From: Baaleninema simplex PCC 7105
GTDB lineage: Bacteria > Cyanobacteriota > Cyanobacteriia > Cyanobacteriales > Geitlerinemataceae
Direction: 5' to 3'
Length of the DNA stretch: 41,408 nucleotides
Assembly: GCF_000332355.1 (NCBI RefSeq)
Contig: NZ_KB235958.1
Span: 3,140,800-3,182,207, forward strand
Position numbers and translations under genes: made by a program. Shown here in pieces: positions 26,109 to 33,995 of the stretch. Each line of letters begins with the position of its first letter. Position 1 is the first letter of the stretch. Below the pieces are notes generated by a model. The model was not told the DNA's origin. It did not search any database and saw only the letters and a list, made by a program, of their open reading frames with translations.

Positions 26109-26334
26109 CGTGGTAAGGGTATCTAGAACGCCAGTCATCGCAGTTTATTGTAAAGTGAATGTCGCCCGATCGCCCTCTACCGTTGGCTTCGCTTGCATTC
26201 GACTGCATCAGTTTGATGTTGAAAAATTTCTTCTTATTCGTCCTAATCCGCCGCGCACTTTGTCACTATTTTAAAAATTGGCGTAAGATTGGAGCGATCG
26301 CACGATTTGAGCTGATGTTGTCAAGATAAATTTA

Positions 26335-26371
26335 GGGTCTCCTGAGATTACACCGTAATCTCAGGAGACCC
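26335..26371. repeat. 17-bp perfect inverted repeat
   Basis: GGGTCTCCTGAGATTAC (26335-26351) and GTAATCTCAGGAGACCC (26355-26371) pair without mismatch around a 3-nt loop. No T-run follows. It abuts the start of the LRR-coding frame, and could be a protein-binding palindrome, a small inserted palindrome, or an RNA hairpin. Confidence 0.85.
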
Positions 26372-26683
26372 GAAGATATTACACCTTTGGCGAATCTCGT
26401 GAACTTGACAATCCTCAAACTCAGATCCAATCAAATCAAAAAGATAGAGCCGTTGGCGAATCTCTCTCGGTTACAAGAACTGTATTTGAGCGGAAATCAA
26501 ATTGTAAATGTAGAACCGTTAGCCAATCTCAAAAACTTAAGACGGCTCGATCTCGCGAACGATCGAATCCAGGATATTTCCGCCTTGGCGAGTCTGGAGC
26601 ATCTCACGGAACTCAATCTCAGTGGAAATCCACGGGTCGATCGCACTTGTCCGGTTCGACCCAAATCAGTTTGTCGGTTCTGA
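26372..26683 (+). pseudogene. leucine-rich-repeat protein fragment
   Basis: About four internalin-like LRR units of 22 residues (PLANLVNLTILKLRSNQIKK, PLANLSRLQELYLSGNQI and so on), then a Cys-bearing end, TCPVRPKSVCRF, typical of cyanobacterial LRR proteins, so the C-terminus looks complete. The N-terminus does not: the repeat pattern runs straight into a 17-bp palindrome, with an in-frame TAG at 26333 and no ATG. TTG 26387 or GTG 26399 could start a short protein inside the first repeat. I read it as a 5'-truncated remnant; a short functional LRR protein is possible. Confidence 0.6.
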
Positions 26684-26965
26684 CGGTTATCAGATCGCGT
26701 TGGATCGCTCCAACAGGCGGTTTTGGTTTCTGCGATACGATCCGTGAAGGCGATCTCGACTCTCGATTTAACGGTACCGCTGGCCGTGTCCGGACAACAC
26801 CTTCGTCACCAACTCTCCTTTGAACCGCCTGTCGGGTGGGAAGAGGCGATCGAACGGACGATCTCCGCCGAGGAAAATACAGAGAGTTAACCGCCGTCCA
26901 TCTCAAATGAAACCCAAAATCCGCTACGCTTGAGTACTCAGCCTCTCGCATTTCACAGATCCGTA

Positions 26966-28030
26966 ATGAGCAAATATTGGAGTGACGTCGTTCGCCAGCT
27001 ACAGCCTTACGTACCGGGCGAACAACCCAAAATTGCCAATCTCATTAAATTAAACACTAACGAACATCCGCTCGGTCCGTCCCCTGCTGTCATCGACGCC
27101 ATTCGCGCCGAGGCGGACGAGCGACTGCGCTTGTACCCAGACCCCAACAGTACTCAGCTCAAGCAGGCGATCGCCGATTACTACAACGTACCGCGCGATC
27201 GCGTTTTTGTGGGTAACGGTTCCGACGAAGTGTTAGCGCACCTGTTCGTGGGGATGTTCCAACAGGACGAACCGCTGCTATTTCCAGACATTACCTATAG
27301 CTTTTACAAAGTTTATTGCGGTCTGTACCAAATCGACTACGAGACCGTACCGCTGGACGATTCCCTCTCGATCGTCGTGGACGATTACTTCCGTCCCAAC
27401 GGGGGGATTATCTTCCCCAACCCTAACGCTCCCACAGGTCGGTTGTTGTCGCTGAGCGAGATCGAACGGCTGTTACAGTACAATACCGAGTCTGTGGTGG
27501 CGATCGACGAAGCCTATATCGATTTTGGCGGCGAGACAGCGATCGCGCTCGTAGACCGTTACCCGAACCTGCTGGTAACTCAAACGCTGTCTAAATCCCG
27601 ATCTCTGGCGGGGTTGCGAATTGGTTTGGCGGTGGGGCCAGAGGAACTGATCGACGGACTCAACCGGGTTAAAGACAGTTTCAACTCTTACCCGTTAGAC
27701 CGTCTCGCTGTTGTTGCGGGGACTGCGGCGTTCGGCGATCGCGACTGGTTTGAAAAGGGTCGCCAACTCATCGTCAGTCAGCGTGACTGGCTGAACCAAC
27801 AGTTCGCCAAACGGGGGTTTCAAACCTTACCCTCGGCCGCAAATTTTCTGTTTACCCGCCATCCCCAGCATCGGGGTAGCCGCCTGGCGCAAGGTCTACG
27901 CGATCGAGGGATAATCGTTCGTCACTTCAGCCAACCCGATCGCATTTCCGATTATTTACGGATTACCGTAGGGATGCCAGAACAGAATCAGGCTTTGATA
28001 GCGGCGATGGATACACTGCTCGTCCATTAG
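26966..28030 (+). CDS. hisC: histidinol-phosphate aminotransferase HisC
   Basis: PLP enzyme of fold type I that transaminates imidazole-acetol phosphate to L-histidinol phosphate. The 354-aa product begins [20 protein letters not shown], a common HisC start, and has [20 protein letters not shown] and the PLP-lysine motif [17 protein letters not shown] 26966 was chosen; a TTG at 26930 would add 12 unconserved residues. Complete. No other his gene adjoins. Confidence 0.93.
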   Translation: MSKYWSDVVRQLQPYVPGEQPKIANLIKLNTNEHPLGPSPAVIDAIRAEADERLRLYPDPNSTQLKQAIADYYNVPRDRVFVGNGSDEVLAHLFVGMFQQDEPLLFPDITYSFYKVYCGLYQIDYETVPLDDSLSIVVDDYFRPNGGIIFPNPNAPTGRLLSLSEIERLLQYNTESVVAIDEAYIDFGGETAIALVDRYPNLLVTQTLSKSRSLAGLRIGLAVGPEELIDGLNRVKDSFNSYPLDRLAVVAGTAAFGDRDWFEKGRQLIVSQRDWLNQQFAKRGFQTLPSAANFLFTRHPQHRGSRLAQGLRDRGIIVRHFSQPDRISDYLRITVGMPEQNQALIAAMDTLLVH

Positions 28031-28078
28031 CACCGATCGTCTTCTCTCTAATTTTCAATTCAAAGGATACAAGATTCT

Positions 28079-28840
28079 ATGTCTTTAGTAGAAGAAAAAC
28101 TTGCAAAATCACTAACTGCTCGATCCACAAAACTTATCCCATACCTTCCTTATTTACTACAGGATTTATGGGAACTCGGTTCGATACCCAAAGATGTCAT
28201 ATCCCTTGCTTCAAGACATATAGATGTTTCTAAAAATACCCAAATTCTCGACTTAGGCTGTGGGAAAGGCGCGGTCAGTATCTCTTTGGCTCGGACGTTT
28301 GGATGTCAGGTTAAGGGAATCGATATGATTCCTGAATTTATTGAATTTTCTCGAAACAAAGCGAAAGAGTATCGTGTAGAACATTTGTGTAAATTTAAAA
28401 TAGAAGATATTAATCGATCGATCCAACAGGAAAGAAATTACGATTTAGTTGTTTTTAGTTCGGTGGGAGATGTACTTGGCAATTGGAACACAACTTTATT
28501 AAAGCTCAAAAAAACTATAAAACAATCGGGATACATTCTTATTGACGAAGGGTTTTTTGAAGTCGAAAATAATGAAGATTATCCGACAAAAGAACGATGG
28601 CTTGAAATTTTTCGAGAATCTGGAGTCAAACGAATTGATGAGATTGTTTTAGATGATTGTGAATTAGCTAATACGAATCAAAAACAACAATCTTATATTG
28701 TAAAAAGAGCCAACGAACTCAAACAAAAGCATCCAGACAAATCTGATTTATTTGAAAGTTATATTCAGAGCCAACAGGCTGAATGCGATGAATTAGAACG
28801 CGACATGACTGGGGTAACTTGGCTTTTGCAGGCGATTTGA
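28079..28840 (+). CDS. class I SAM-dependent methyltransferase
   Basis: A 253-aa protein with the Rossmann methyltransferase motif I in ILDLGCGKGAVSISLA (about 57-72), followed by VKGIDMIPEFI (acidic ribose-binding residue) and NYDLVVFSSVGDVLG. The substrate cannot be inferred. The gene is clearly AT-richer than hisC beside it and uses A/T-ending codons, which with its place at the edge of an IS- and TA-rich island suggests horizontal acquisition. It starts 48 bp after hisC, with an AAAGGA ribosome binding site about 12 bp before the ATG. Confidence 0.85.
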   Translation: MSLVEEKLAKSLTARSTKLIPYLPYLLQDLWELGSIPKDVISLASRHIDVSKNTQILDLGCGKGAVSISLARTFGCQVKGIDMIPEFIEFSRNKAKEYRVEHLCKFKIEDINRSIQQERNYDLVVFSSVGDVLGNWNTTLLKLKKTIKQSGYILIDEGFFEVENNEDYPTKERWLEIFRESGVKRIDEIVLDDCELANTNQKQQSYIVKRANELKQKHPDKSDLFESYIQSQQAECDELERDMTGVTWLLQAI

Positions 28841-29024
28841 TGTTCGTCTAAAAATAGTAGTTTCTCCTGTATCTTACTCTTAAGGGGGCGGAAACCCGAA
28901 GCCAACAGAAAAATCGAGCGAACCGCCTCCAAATGATGCCGATCGGTCATAATCCTTTCGTGGCAAGGATTCAAAAACCAAAGTAGTATTACTCCTTATT
29001 AGCTCAACAAAAGCCACACAAAAA

Positions 29025-29036
29025 GGGTGCATCTCA
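29025..29036. repeat. solo end of the GGGTGCATCTCA repeat family
   Basis: GGGTGCATCTCA at 29025-29036 matches the 12-bp termini of the MITE-like copies near 20.3 and 32.1 kb. No inverse partner is found nearby, so it looks like a residual end. The rest of 28841-29078 shows no gene. Confidence 0.6.
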
Positions 29037-29512
29037 AACAGGAAAATCGTCAAAAATTCGGTATCTCTAACTCCTATATTAAAGTTGTCCAGCGGCAAAG
29101 ATAGCATCGGCTGGAATTTGTAAATCTGGAAAGATTAAAGCGGCGAACGTTTCGTTTTGTCGGAACCTGCGTTTTTCATATACGTCGCCGCTTAACTGAC
29201 AGCGGGTAATTGTAAGTTGTTTGGGGTCTCCGATATATTCACGACCGCCCAATCCTAAATAATCCACAATCCAATATTCAGGAACGCCGAAGAGTGCGTA
29301 GTCTTCGACTTTACGGGCGTAGTCGTTTTGCCAATTGGTGCTAACCACTTCTACAATGAGTTTAATCGCAATATTTGAAGTGATTATCGGTTGGTGTTTC
29401 CAGAGTGATTCGCGGACGAGTTGAGTCTTATCGAGTACGATGAGATCGGGGCGAAAAGCGGTGTTGTCTGAGATGCGAACGAGGCAGCGGTGAGGAATAA
29501 AATAACGCCAAT

Positions 29513-30499
29513 TCAAGTTTGAAATGCAACGGTCTCCGATCTCTGACTATAAAATACCTCAGAAGGGGTTCGATAGTCAAGAGATTTTCGAGGACGATCG
29601 TTGAGTAAATCTACTGCTTTTTTGACCGCATCTGGTGACAAGATTTTAAAATTTGTTCCTTTCGGAAAAAACTGTCGAAGCATTCCATTTGTATGCTCGT
29701 TTAGTCCTCGCTCCCAGGAATGATAAGGATTGGCAAAGTAACAGGATACCCCCAGTTTTTGAGCCAGTTCTTCGTGACCACTAAATTCTTTTCCGTTATC
29801 GAATGTCAAGGTTTTATGATGAGAGGAAGGGAGATACGAAAACTCTTCAATTGTGACAGCATTAATGGCTTTTGCTGTTTTGTTTTTGGCGAGATTGGCA
29901 ACTAAAAATTTTGAAGCTTTATCCACATGAGTAACTAGAACACCTGCATGGTGTCCGCCAATCATAGTGTCACTTTCCCAGTGGCCAATCTCCACTTTTA
30001 AATCAGCAATTGGAGGGCGATTTTCAATCCCAACTCGATTGGGAATGCGACCCCGCTTTGAGGGAGAAGCTTGACGAAGACGGCGTTTGGGGCGTTCCCG
30101 CCTCAAATATTTGGAACAACTTGCCAAGCCGTTATAATCGTGGTAAATCATTTGATAAATCGTTTCATGACTGACCGTTTCCTTTTCCTCTCGCTTCCGC
30201 CGACCTACGATTTGTTCGGGACTGTGATACTGCTGAAGTCCTTGTCGAATTTCTTCGACGGTTTCTTCAGAAACCTTCTGGAATTTTTCCTTGGCGTTTT
30301 GCCGCCTTTCTTCAGCTTTCTTTTGAGCGGTGTCAGGTAAATACAAACCTTCTTCTGTGGCATTACGCCGGAGTTCTCGAGAAATTGTTCCTTTGTCTCG
30401 ACCGAGACGACAAGCGATCTCTCCTCGCGAACAGTTTTCTTGAGTGAAGAGTTTATAGATCTCAACACGCTCAGATGGGGTAAGATGGTGATGGCTCAT
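29513..30499 (-). CDS. IS30-family transposase
   Basis: A 328-aa DDE transposase: N-terminal helix-turn-helix beginning MSHHHLTPSERVEIYKL with RLGRDKGTISRELRRN, then the catalytic core with Asp177 in GHWESDTMIG, Asp234 in LTFDNGKEF and Glu268 in RGLNEHTNGMLRQF. The ATG at 30499 is preferred over TTG 30514. The reading frame runs through the terminal repeat, and its TGA (29513-29515) lies in the flanking target DNA, so the stop codon comes from the insertion site. Full length and apparently functional. Confidence 0.92.
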   Translation of the reverse strand: MSHHHLTPSERVEIYKLFTQENCSRGEIACRLGRDKGTISRELRRNATEEGLYLPDTAQKKAEERRQNAKEKFQKVSEETVEEIRQGLQQYHSPEQIVGRRKREEKETVSHETIYQMIYHDYNGLASCSKYLRRERPKRRLRQASPSKRGRIPNRVGIENRPPIADLKVEIGHWESDTMIGGHHAGVLVTHVDKASKFLVANLAKNKTAKAINAVTIEEFSYLPSSHHKTLTFDNGKEFSGHEELAQKLGVSCYFANPYHSWERGLNEHTNGMLRQFFPKGTNFKILSPDAVKKAVDLLNDRPRKSLDYRTPSEVFYSQRSETVAFQT

Positions 30500-30590
30500 T
30501 GGTTCGATCTTCAATTAGGTAATTATTCATGAAAGATCGAAGTATAGCCGATGAGCCTTTATTCGTAAACCCACCGGTGTTGCATTTCAT
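29520..30590 (-). mobile_element. IS30-family insertion sequence
   Basis: The terminal inverted repeats are TGAAATGCAAC (29520-29530) and GTTGCATTTCA (30579-30589), perfect over 11 bp. The element is about 1.07 kb. Flanking A-runs are consistent with a 3-bp AAA target duplication, which makes the split Uma2 gene in frame again after excision. Because of the A-run the exact ends are uncertain by one or two bases. Confidence 0.85.
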
Positions 30591-30823
30591 TTTTGAATCG
30601 GCGTAAGGTAAATCGAGGCGATCGATCTCGACATTCAGTTTTCGACTGATAAAACTAATAACTTGTTCGTGTAATCCGGTCGGTTCCAAGTCGATTAATT
30701 CTCCATCGATAAGTTCGTAGCGATCGCGATCGCCATATCGATCGATAAATTCTTCGAGGTTTAGAAATTTAGGATGAGTTTGAATCATGGCTGTGACGAT
30801 GTGAATTCTTCACATCGATCGCA

Positions 30824-30967
30824 TTATCTGATGTTGAATTGAGCCGATCGAGGTAACACGCCAATGTTATCGGCACTCACCACAACGACAGGGCGCGTTT
30901 TGCCAATTTCAGCGCCAATCGTGGGATCGAGACGCACCAACCAAACGTCTCCTCTACACCGTAACAT
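30824..30967 (-). pseudogene. truncated MazF/PemK-type toxin
   Basis: The frame starts normally (RGDVWLVRLDPTIGAEIGKT then RPVVVVSADNIGVLP), matching the N-terminal third of PemK/MazF endoribonucleases, then switches to unrelated RSAQFNIR and stops. The remaining domain with the core beta strands and active-site residues is missing, so the toxin is dead. It overlaps the 3' end of its antitoxin gene by 14 bp, as in intact pairs. Only 35 bp separate it from the split Uma2 gene. Confidence 0.8.
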
Positions 30968-31205
30968 TGTGCGTTTCGTCACGATCGAGGGTATAGTCTG
31001 AGCCACCTTCCGTCCACAAATTAGCGAGATCGCCGCCAGGAAGGTAATCGGGAATTGCGGCTTTAGCAGCTTCCGCCATCTGTTCGCGACGACGTTCGAG
31101 TTTTTGGCGATCTTCGCGAATGAGGTGCAGTGCAGTTTCGGCGATTTCGATTCGATCGTCGGAACTCATTTTTTGCAAGGCTTGTAAAATTTCGGCTTTC
31201 GTCAT
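30954..31205 (-). CDS. antitoxin partner of the truncated MazF
   Basis: An 83-aa protein, MTKAEILQALQKMSSDDRIE with a following helical, charged region and an acidic end containing DYTLDRDETHN. The first 25 residues resemble those of the antitoxin at 32622-32972 (KSEQILQALTHLSRSERFQI), so the two loci are related. It overlaps the start of the truncated toxin. The ATG at 31205 is chosen over an upstream start at 31232. Still open, but without a functional toxin it is an orphan. Confidence 0.7.
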   Translation of the reverse strand: MTKAEILQALQKMSSDDRIEIAETALHLIREDRQKLERRREQMAEAAKAAIPDYLPGGDLANLWTEGGSDYTLDRDETHNVTV

Positions 31206-31292
31206 ATTGAGGAGTTGGTAACGTCGATTCAATCTTGACCAAGTATCGATAAACTATGCTGGAGTAAGAACCAGAGTTCTTCAGTGTTTGAG

Positions 31293-31493
31293 ATGAAGAC
31301 GTTACAAGAAATCGAACAGGCTGTTACAGAACTTTCTCCCGAGGAGTTAGCGGCGTTTCGCGCCTGGTTTGCCGAGTTTGATGCCGAAAACTGCGATCGC
31401 CAGTTGGAGGAAGACGTAGCTGCGGGACGTTTGGACGCACTGCGCGATCGCGCCTTGCAGCAGTACCGCGATGGAGAATGTCGCGATTTGTGA
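31293..31493 (+). CDS. antitoxin-like protein (RelE/ParE-partner type)
   Basis: A 66-aa acidic helical protein, MKTLQEIEQAVTELSPEELA with a following FRAWFAEFDAENCDRQLEEDV and GRLDAL segment. Small cyanobacterial proteins of this pattern usually precede a RelE/ParE-like toxin gene. Here the toxin overlaps by 4 bp (GTGA) but is only a stub. The related pattern at 32346 (EALSQEEFIRLREWFAEKDW) is a decayed paralogue. Confidence 0.65.
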   Translation: MKTLQEIEQAVTELSPEELAAFRAWFAEFDAENCDRQLEEDVAAGRLDALRDRALQQYRDGECRDL

Positions 31494-31573
31494 GACATCG
31501 CGCCACACCAGACTTTGGGGATCGCGATCGTCTCTTACGCTACCCTCGAAATATCGATCGACTCTCCAAAACT
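31490..31573 (+). pseudogene. 5' stub of a RelE/ParE-like toxin
   Basis: GTG at 31490 opens VRHRATPDFGDRDRLLRYP, recognisable as the start of the small toxin normally found after this antitoxin (pattern xxHRxTPDFWxxYxxLP). The Trp of DFW is Gly here, and similarity ends after about 25 residues, where the frame runs into the next small ORF. The catalytic part is gone. Confidence 0.5.
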
Positions 31574-31702
31574 ATGACTGACACCGCACAACTTCGCCAA
31601 CAACTCAACGACGAACTCGATCGCCTTTCCCCCGAAAATCTCGTTCGACTCCTCCAATTTGCTCGCCAACTCCGCCAAATAGAGGAATCGAACGATCTAT
31701 AG
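31574..31702 (+). CDS. short antitoxin-like ORF, 3' end cut by a MITE
   Basis: MTDTAQLRQQLNDELDRLSP and a following ENLVRLLQFARQLRQIEESN, 42 aa, amphipathic helical, like the N-terminus of small cyanobacterial antitoxins. Its TAG stop (31700-31702) lies within the first bases of the repeat that begins at 31698, so the original C-terminus was probably lost on insertion. It may not be functional. Confidence 0.45.
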   Translation: MTDTAQLRQQLNDELDRLSPENLVRLLQFARQLRQIEESNDL

Positions 31703-31798
31703 CAATCCTAAATGGTTTGCGGAAACAGATCGGCTGAAAACCCCATTCTGTAACGATCTATCCTGAAAACAATCCGCAAACGACGTCGTACTGCTATA
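31698..31798. mobile_element. 101-bp MITE-like element (TATAGCA termini)
   Basis: The ends TATAGCAATCCTAAATGG.. (31698-31722) and ..GTCGTACTGCTATA (31774-31798) are inverted repeats with 19 of 25 positions matching, including the outer TATAGCA and inner GTTTGCGG. No coding capacity. Unrelated in sequence to the GGGTGCATCTCA family. The following 31799-32129 shows no gene. Confidence 0.65.
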
Positions 31799-32129
31799 TC
31801 TTACAAAAAAGCTTGGTCGAAATGGTTTGAAGAGGTCGATCGCCTCGAGTTCTAACCAAATGACGATACCACTTCAACATCTTCAGAGTATTCAACCTTA
31901 CGGGTCGAAAAATATCTCAAATAACGCCTTGGTCTTGTCATTACGATACGGCGGGAAGTCATGATAAACTACGAATCGTCTAGAGGAGTAGGTAGCTAGG
32001 AAGCAGTGGACAACCGTTTCTGGATTCTAGAAACTGAAAATTTATATATCAAAGCAAATTTCAGGAAAAGAACAGATTGACGTCTGTGTAAATTACTTGC
32101 GAGGATTAGTAGATGCGCTTGGAAACTTT

Positions 32130-32282
32130 GGGTGCATCTCACTTTTGTAAAAATATAAGTCTGGAGTAGGTTGGACTTCGGCAACGCTGCCGTCCATGAG
32201 TGAAGCGATAGCGAAACCCAACAACAGCTCAATTTACTATAGAGACTCCGATCTGATAAATTGACATTTTTGAGATGCACCC
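32130..32282. mobile_element. MITE-like element, GGGTGCATCTCA family, copy 2
   Basis: A 153-bp element with perfect 12-bp ends GGGTGCATCTCA (32130-32141) and TGAGATGCACCC (32271-32282); the inner parts of the termini also match copy 1 (ACATTTTTGAGATGCACCC). The interior differs from copy 1 and includes a GGTTGGACTTCGGCAACGCT segment. Non-coding. Confidence 0.8.
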
Positions 32283-32345
32283 GTTAGAACTTCCACATCT
32301 CGCCAGATTGCTAAAATACTAAGTGTGAGAACTCTAGGAATCCTC

Positions 32346-32542
32346 ATGACACGAGTAGAACAGATTCAATCAGAAATTGAAGCCCTCTCTCAGGAAGAAT
32401 TTATACGATTGAGAGAGTGGTTTGCGGAAAAAGACTGGCTGCTCTAGGATAAGCAGCTTGAAGCTGATATCGCAGAGGGAAAGCTAGACTTCTTGCTGGA
32501 ATAGGTCATGGCGGCTAAAGCAGATTCGGGAAAAACTTGAGA
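32346..32542 (+). pseudogene. antitoxin gene with two in-frame amber stops
   Basis: The frame MTRVEQIQSEIEALSQEEFI continues to RLREWFAEKDWLL, meets TAG at 32445, resumes DKQLEADIAEGKLDFLLE, meets TAG again, and continues VMAAKADSGKT. In related antitoxins the two stop positions would be Trp and Glu. Downstream sequence to 32600 has no recognisable toxin. A decayed antitoxin paralogous to the one at 31293. Confidence 0.7.
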
Positions 32543-32621
32543 AAGGAATTTAAGAAGCGGATTCCCGATCGCTGCTTGGCTTGCTAGGATCGTTACAGAC
32601 TTAGAAGAAGGGTTAATACAG

Positions 32622-32972
32622 ATGAAAAGCGAACAAATTTTACAAGCGTTAACCCACCTATCTCGTTCCGAACGTTTTCAAATTGCACGAGAAGCCTTGC
32701 AACTGATACGAGACACCGAACAACATCTGACGGATACCGAACGAGAAGACCTACAAACACTGATTGCTGAAGACATCAACCCCGTTCGACATCCCTCGCG
32801 ATTGCTCGCTCCAGACGAGGTTAACGCACAACTGGCTCGATCTCGGGAACAACTCGAACAAGCCGCACAGCAAGCCATTGAAGATTACGCGGTGGGTAGC
32901 GAACTGACGGAACCCACCGATCTCGACAGCGAAGACTTTTACGACTATGATTTAGAGGCTCATGCGTCGTAG
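32622..32972 (+). CDS. antitoxin of the intact PemK/MazF-type pair
   Basis: A 116-aa acidic, mostly helical protein starting MKSEQILQALTHLSRSERFQ. The end (about 85-116) is rich in Asp/Glu, as expected for a toxin-binding tail. Its last codons overlap the toxin start by 11 bp, indicating translational coupling. The N-terminus is related to the antitoxin at 30954-31205, which has a shorter middle. A typical DNA-binding domain is not obvious by eye. Confidence 0.75.
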   Translation: MKSEQILQALTHLSRSERFQIAREALQLIRDTEQHLTDTEREDLQTLIAEDINPVRHPSRLLAPDEVNAQLARSREQLEQAAQQAIEDYAVGSELTEPTDLDSEDFYDYDLEAHAS

Positions 32973-33315
32973 TGAAATTTGGCTGTACGATCCCAATCCT
33001 GCTGTTGGGGACGAGATTCGGAAAATTCGTCCGGCTGTTATTTTCAGTGACGATCGAGTTGGTGTTTTGCGCCTCAAAGTTATCGTTCCCATTACAGACT
33101 GGAAGTCTCGCTATCGAAATTTTTCTTGGATGGTGAAACTCGAACCGACGACTGAAAACGGTTTAAGTAAATCGTCAGCCGCTGATGCGTTTCAAGTCCG
33201 AGCGATTTCGCGAGATCGACTGCAAAAATACATCGGTCAACTGGATGAGATTGAGATGCAGCAAATTCAAATTGCTCTCGCAACGGTTTTAAAACTTGAA
33301 TTTTTAAATCCTTAA
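32962..33315 (+). CDS. PemK/MazF-type mRNA interferase toxin
   Basis: A 117-aa toxin, MRRSEIWLYDPNPAVGDEIR with RPAVIFSDDRVGVLRLKVIV and VPITDWK, the standard PemK/MazF fold motifs. The family cleaves mRNA at short sequence motifs and blocks growth until neutralised by its antitoxin. The Gly usually found in RRGEIW is Ser (RRSEIW), but the rest is complete, including the C-terminal helix IQIALATVLKLEF. This is the only pair in the island that looks fully intact. Confidence 0.88.
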   Translation: MRRSEIWLYDPNPAVGDEIRKIRPAVIFSDDRVGVLRLKVIVPITDWKSRYRNFSWMVKLEPTTENGLSKSSAADAFQVRAISRDRLQKYIGQLDEIEMQQIQIALATVLKLEFLNP

Positions 33316-33463
33316 AATACTGACGCTTCTCCGATTTCCCGATCGTTTATATTGCCATCAAAACTCTAAGTTTTGCGAAAACTGAAGAGAATCTTAAAGG
33401 TTCGATGAAACCTCGAAAATTTACCAGAAGAAAACCCAGTTTCTGGGAATCGATCGAATTAAT

Positions 33464-33646
33464 TTAGCTATCCCATGCGTCTCGTTCCGTTTGCAAATCT
33501 CGATCGATCTCTTCAACACTGCGAGTCTCAGGACGCTGAGCGTGAATTTCTGCTAAAATATCTTGAATCGATTCATCTTTTAAAATATTCGATCGCTCTT
33601 TTTCATTGGGTGGGTCTGTTGGAATTGTGGTGTAATTTGATTGCAT
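33464..33646 (-). CDS. orphan small antitoxin-like protein
   Basis: A 60-aa acidic protein with a C-terminal segment SIQDILAEIHAQRPETRSVE and ending DRDLQTERDAWDS, a pattern I associate with cyanobacterial antitoxins that precede PIN-domain toxins. Directly downstream on the minus strand (33316-33463) no toxin frame is found, so the partner has been lost. Function uncertain. Confidence 0.55.
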   Translation of the reverse strand: MQSNYTTIPTDPPNEKERSNILKDESIQDILAEIHAQRPETRSVEEIDRDLQTERDAWDS

Positions 33647-33663
33647 ACGATACCAAAATCCTT

Positions 33664-33686
33664 GTAGGGCGCACTGACGCCCCTAC
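33664..33686. repeat. short GTAGGGCG/CGCCCCTAC hairpin repeat
   Basis: GTAGGGCG (33664-33671) pairs with CGCCCCTAC (33678-33686) with one bulged base. Short repeats with this GTAGGGGCG motif are frequent in cyanobacterial intergenic DNA. It lies 19 bp past the altered 3' end of hepT. Confidence 0.5.
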
Positions 33687-33704
33687 GCCAACGGTTTCGG
33701 AAAT

Positions 33705-33995
33705 TCATAAACTTTGCTTATCACCATAACTCCAACAGATCCTATTAAAATAGTCATGGATGAGCTTATCCCGCATTCCCGCAATATCTCGCCAGGGAAT
33801 ATTAGGATACTGGCGCCTTACAGGATCGAGAATTCGCTTCACCGCTTCACCAATAATTTCGATCGCCCTCGAAACGGCAAAAACCTTCTCTAAATTTTGA
33901 GCAAACGCCTCATACTCAACATTTTGGGTAAATTGCTCGATCGCCTCTACCGCATCCAAAATATCCTCTAAATAATCCTGAATCTGGCGTTTCGT
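33705..33995 (-). CDS. hepT: HepT-type toxin, damaged start and altered C-terminus
   Basis: The product is a HEPN (DUF86) ribonuclease toxin with the RX4HXY motif intact in [10 protein letters not shown]. Two defects are visible. The frame begins [20 protein letters not shown], but the codon where ATG is expected, overlapping the mntA stop as TAATG, is ACG (TAACG at 33993-33997). The C-terminus leaves the family pattern right after HDYF and ends [13 protein letters not shown]. Initiation from ACG would be weak; the first usual start, TTG 33959, would remove about 12 residues. It is possibly inactivated, which I treat as inference. Confidence 0.75.
   Translation of the reverse strand, partial: TKRQIQDYLEDILDAVEAIEQFTQNVEYEAFAQNLEKVFAVSRAIEIIGEAVKRILDPVRRQYPNIPWRDIAGMRDKLIHDYFNRICWSYGDKQSL

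Larger units (their letters stand above)
29079..30788 (-). pseudogene. Uma2-family (DUF820) gene split by an IS30 element
   Basis: Two pieces of one gene flank the IS. The N-terminal piece (30788 down to about 30594) reads MIQTHPKFLNLEEF, YELIDGELIDLEPTGLHEQV and ends RLDLPYADS. The C-terminal piece (29516 to 29079) continues LNWRYFIPHRCLVRISDN, then PDLIVLD, LIVEVVSTNWQND and GVPEYWIVD, the PD-(D/E)XK-like core of Uma2 proteins. Removing the IS and one copy of an AAA target repeat joins them in frame to about 211 aa, normal for the family. The wider function of Uma2 proteins is not established; the C-terminal piece alone could still be translated from its TTG. Confidence 0.85.

Noticed and set aside
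31478-31702. A single 74-aa protein spanning the toxin stub and the next small ORF
   Set aside because: The first part matches a toxin start and the second an antitoxin start; the joined frame looks accidental.
31996-32280. 94-aa minus-strand ORF
   Set aside because: Most of it is translated MITE sequence, including both inverted-repeat ends.
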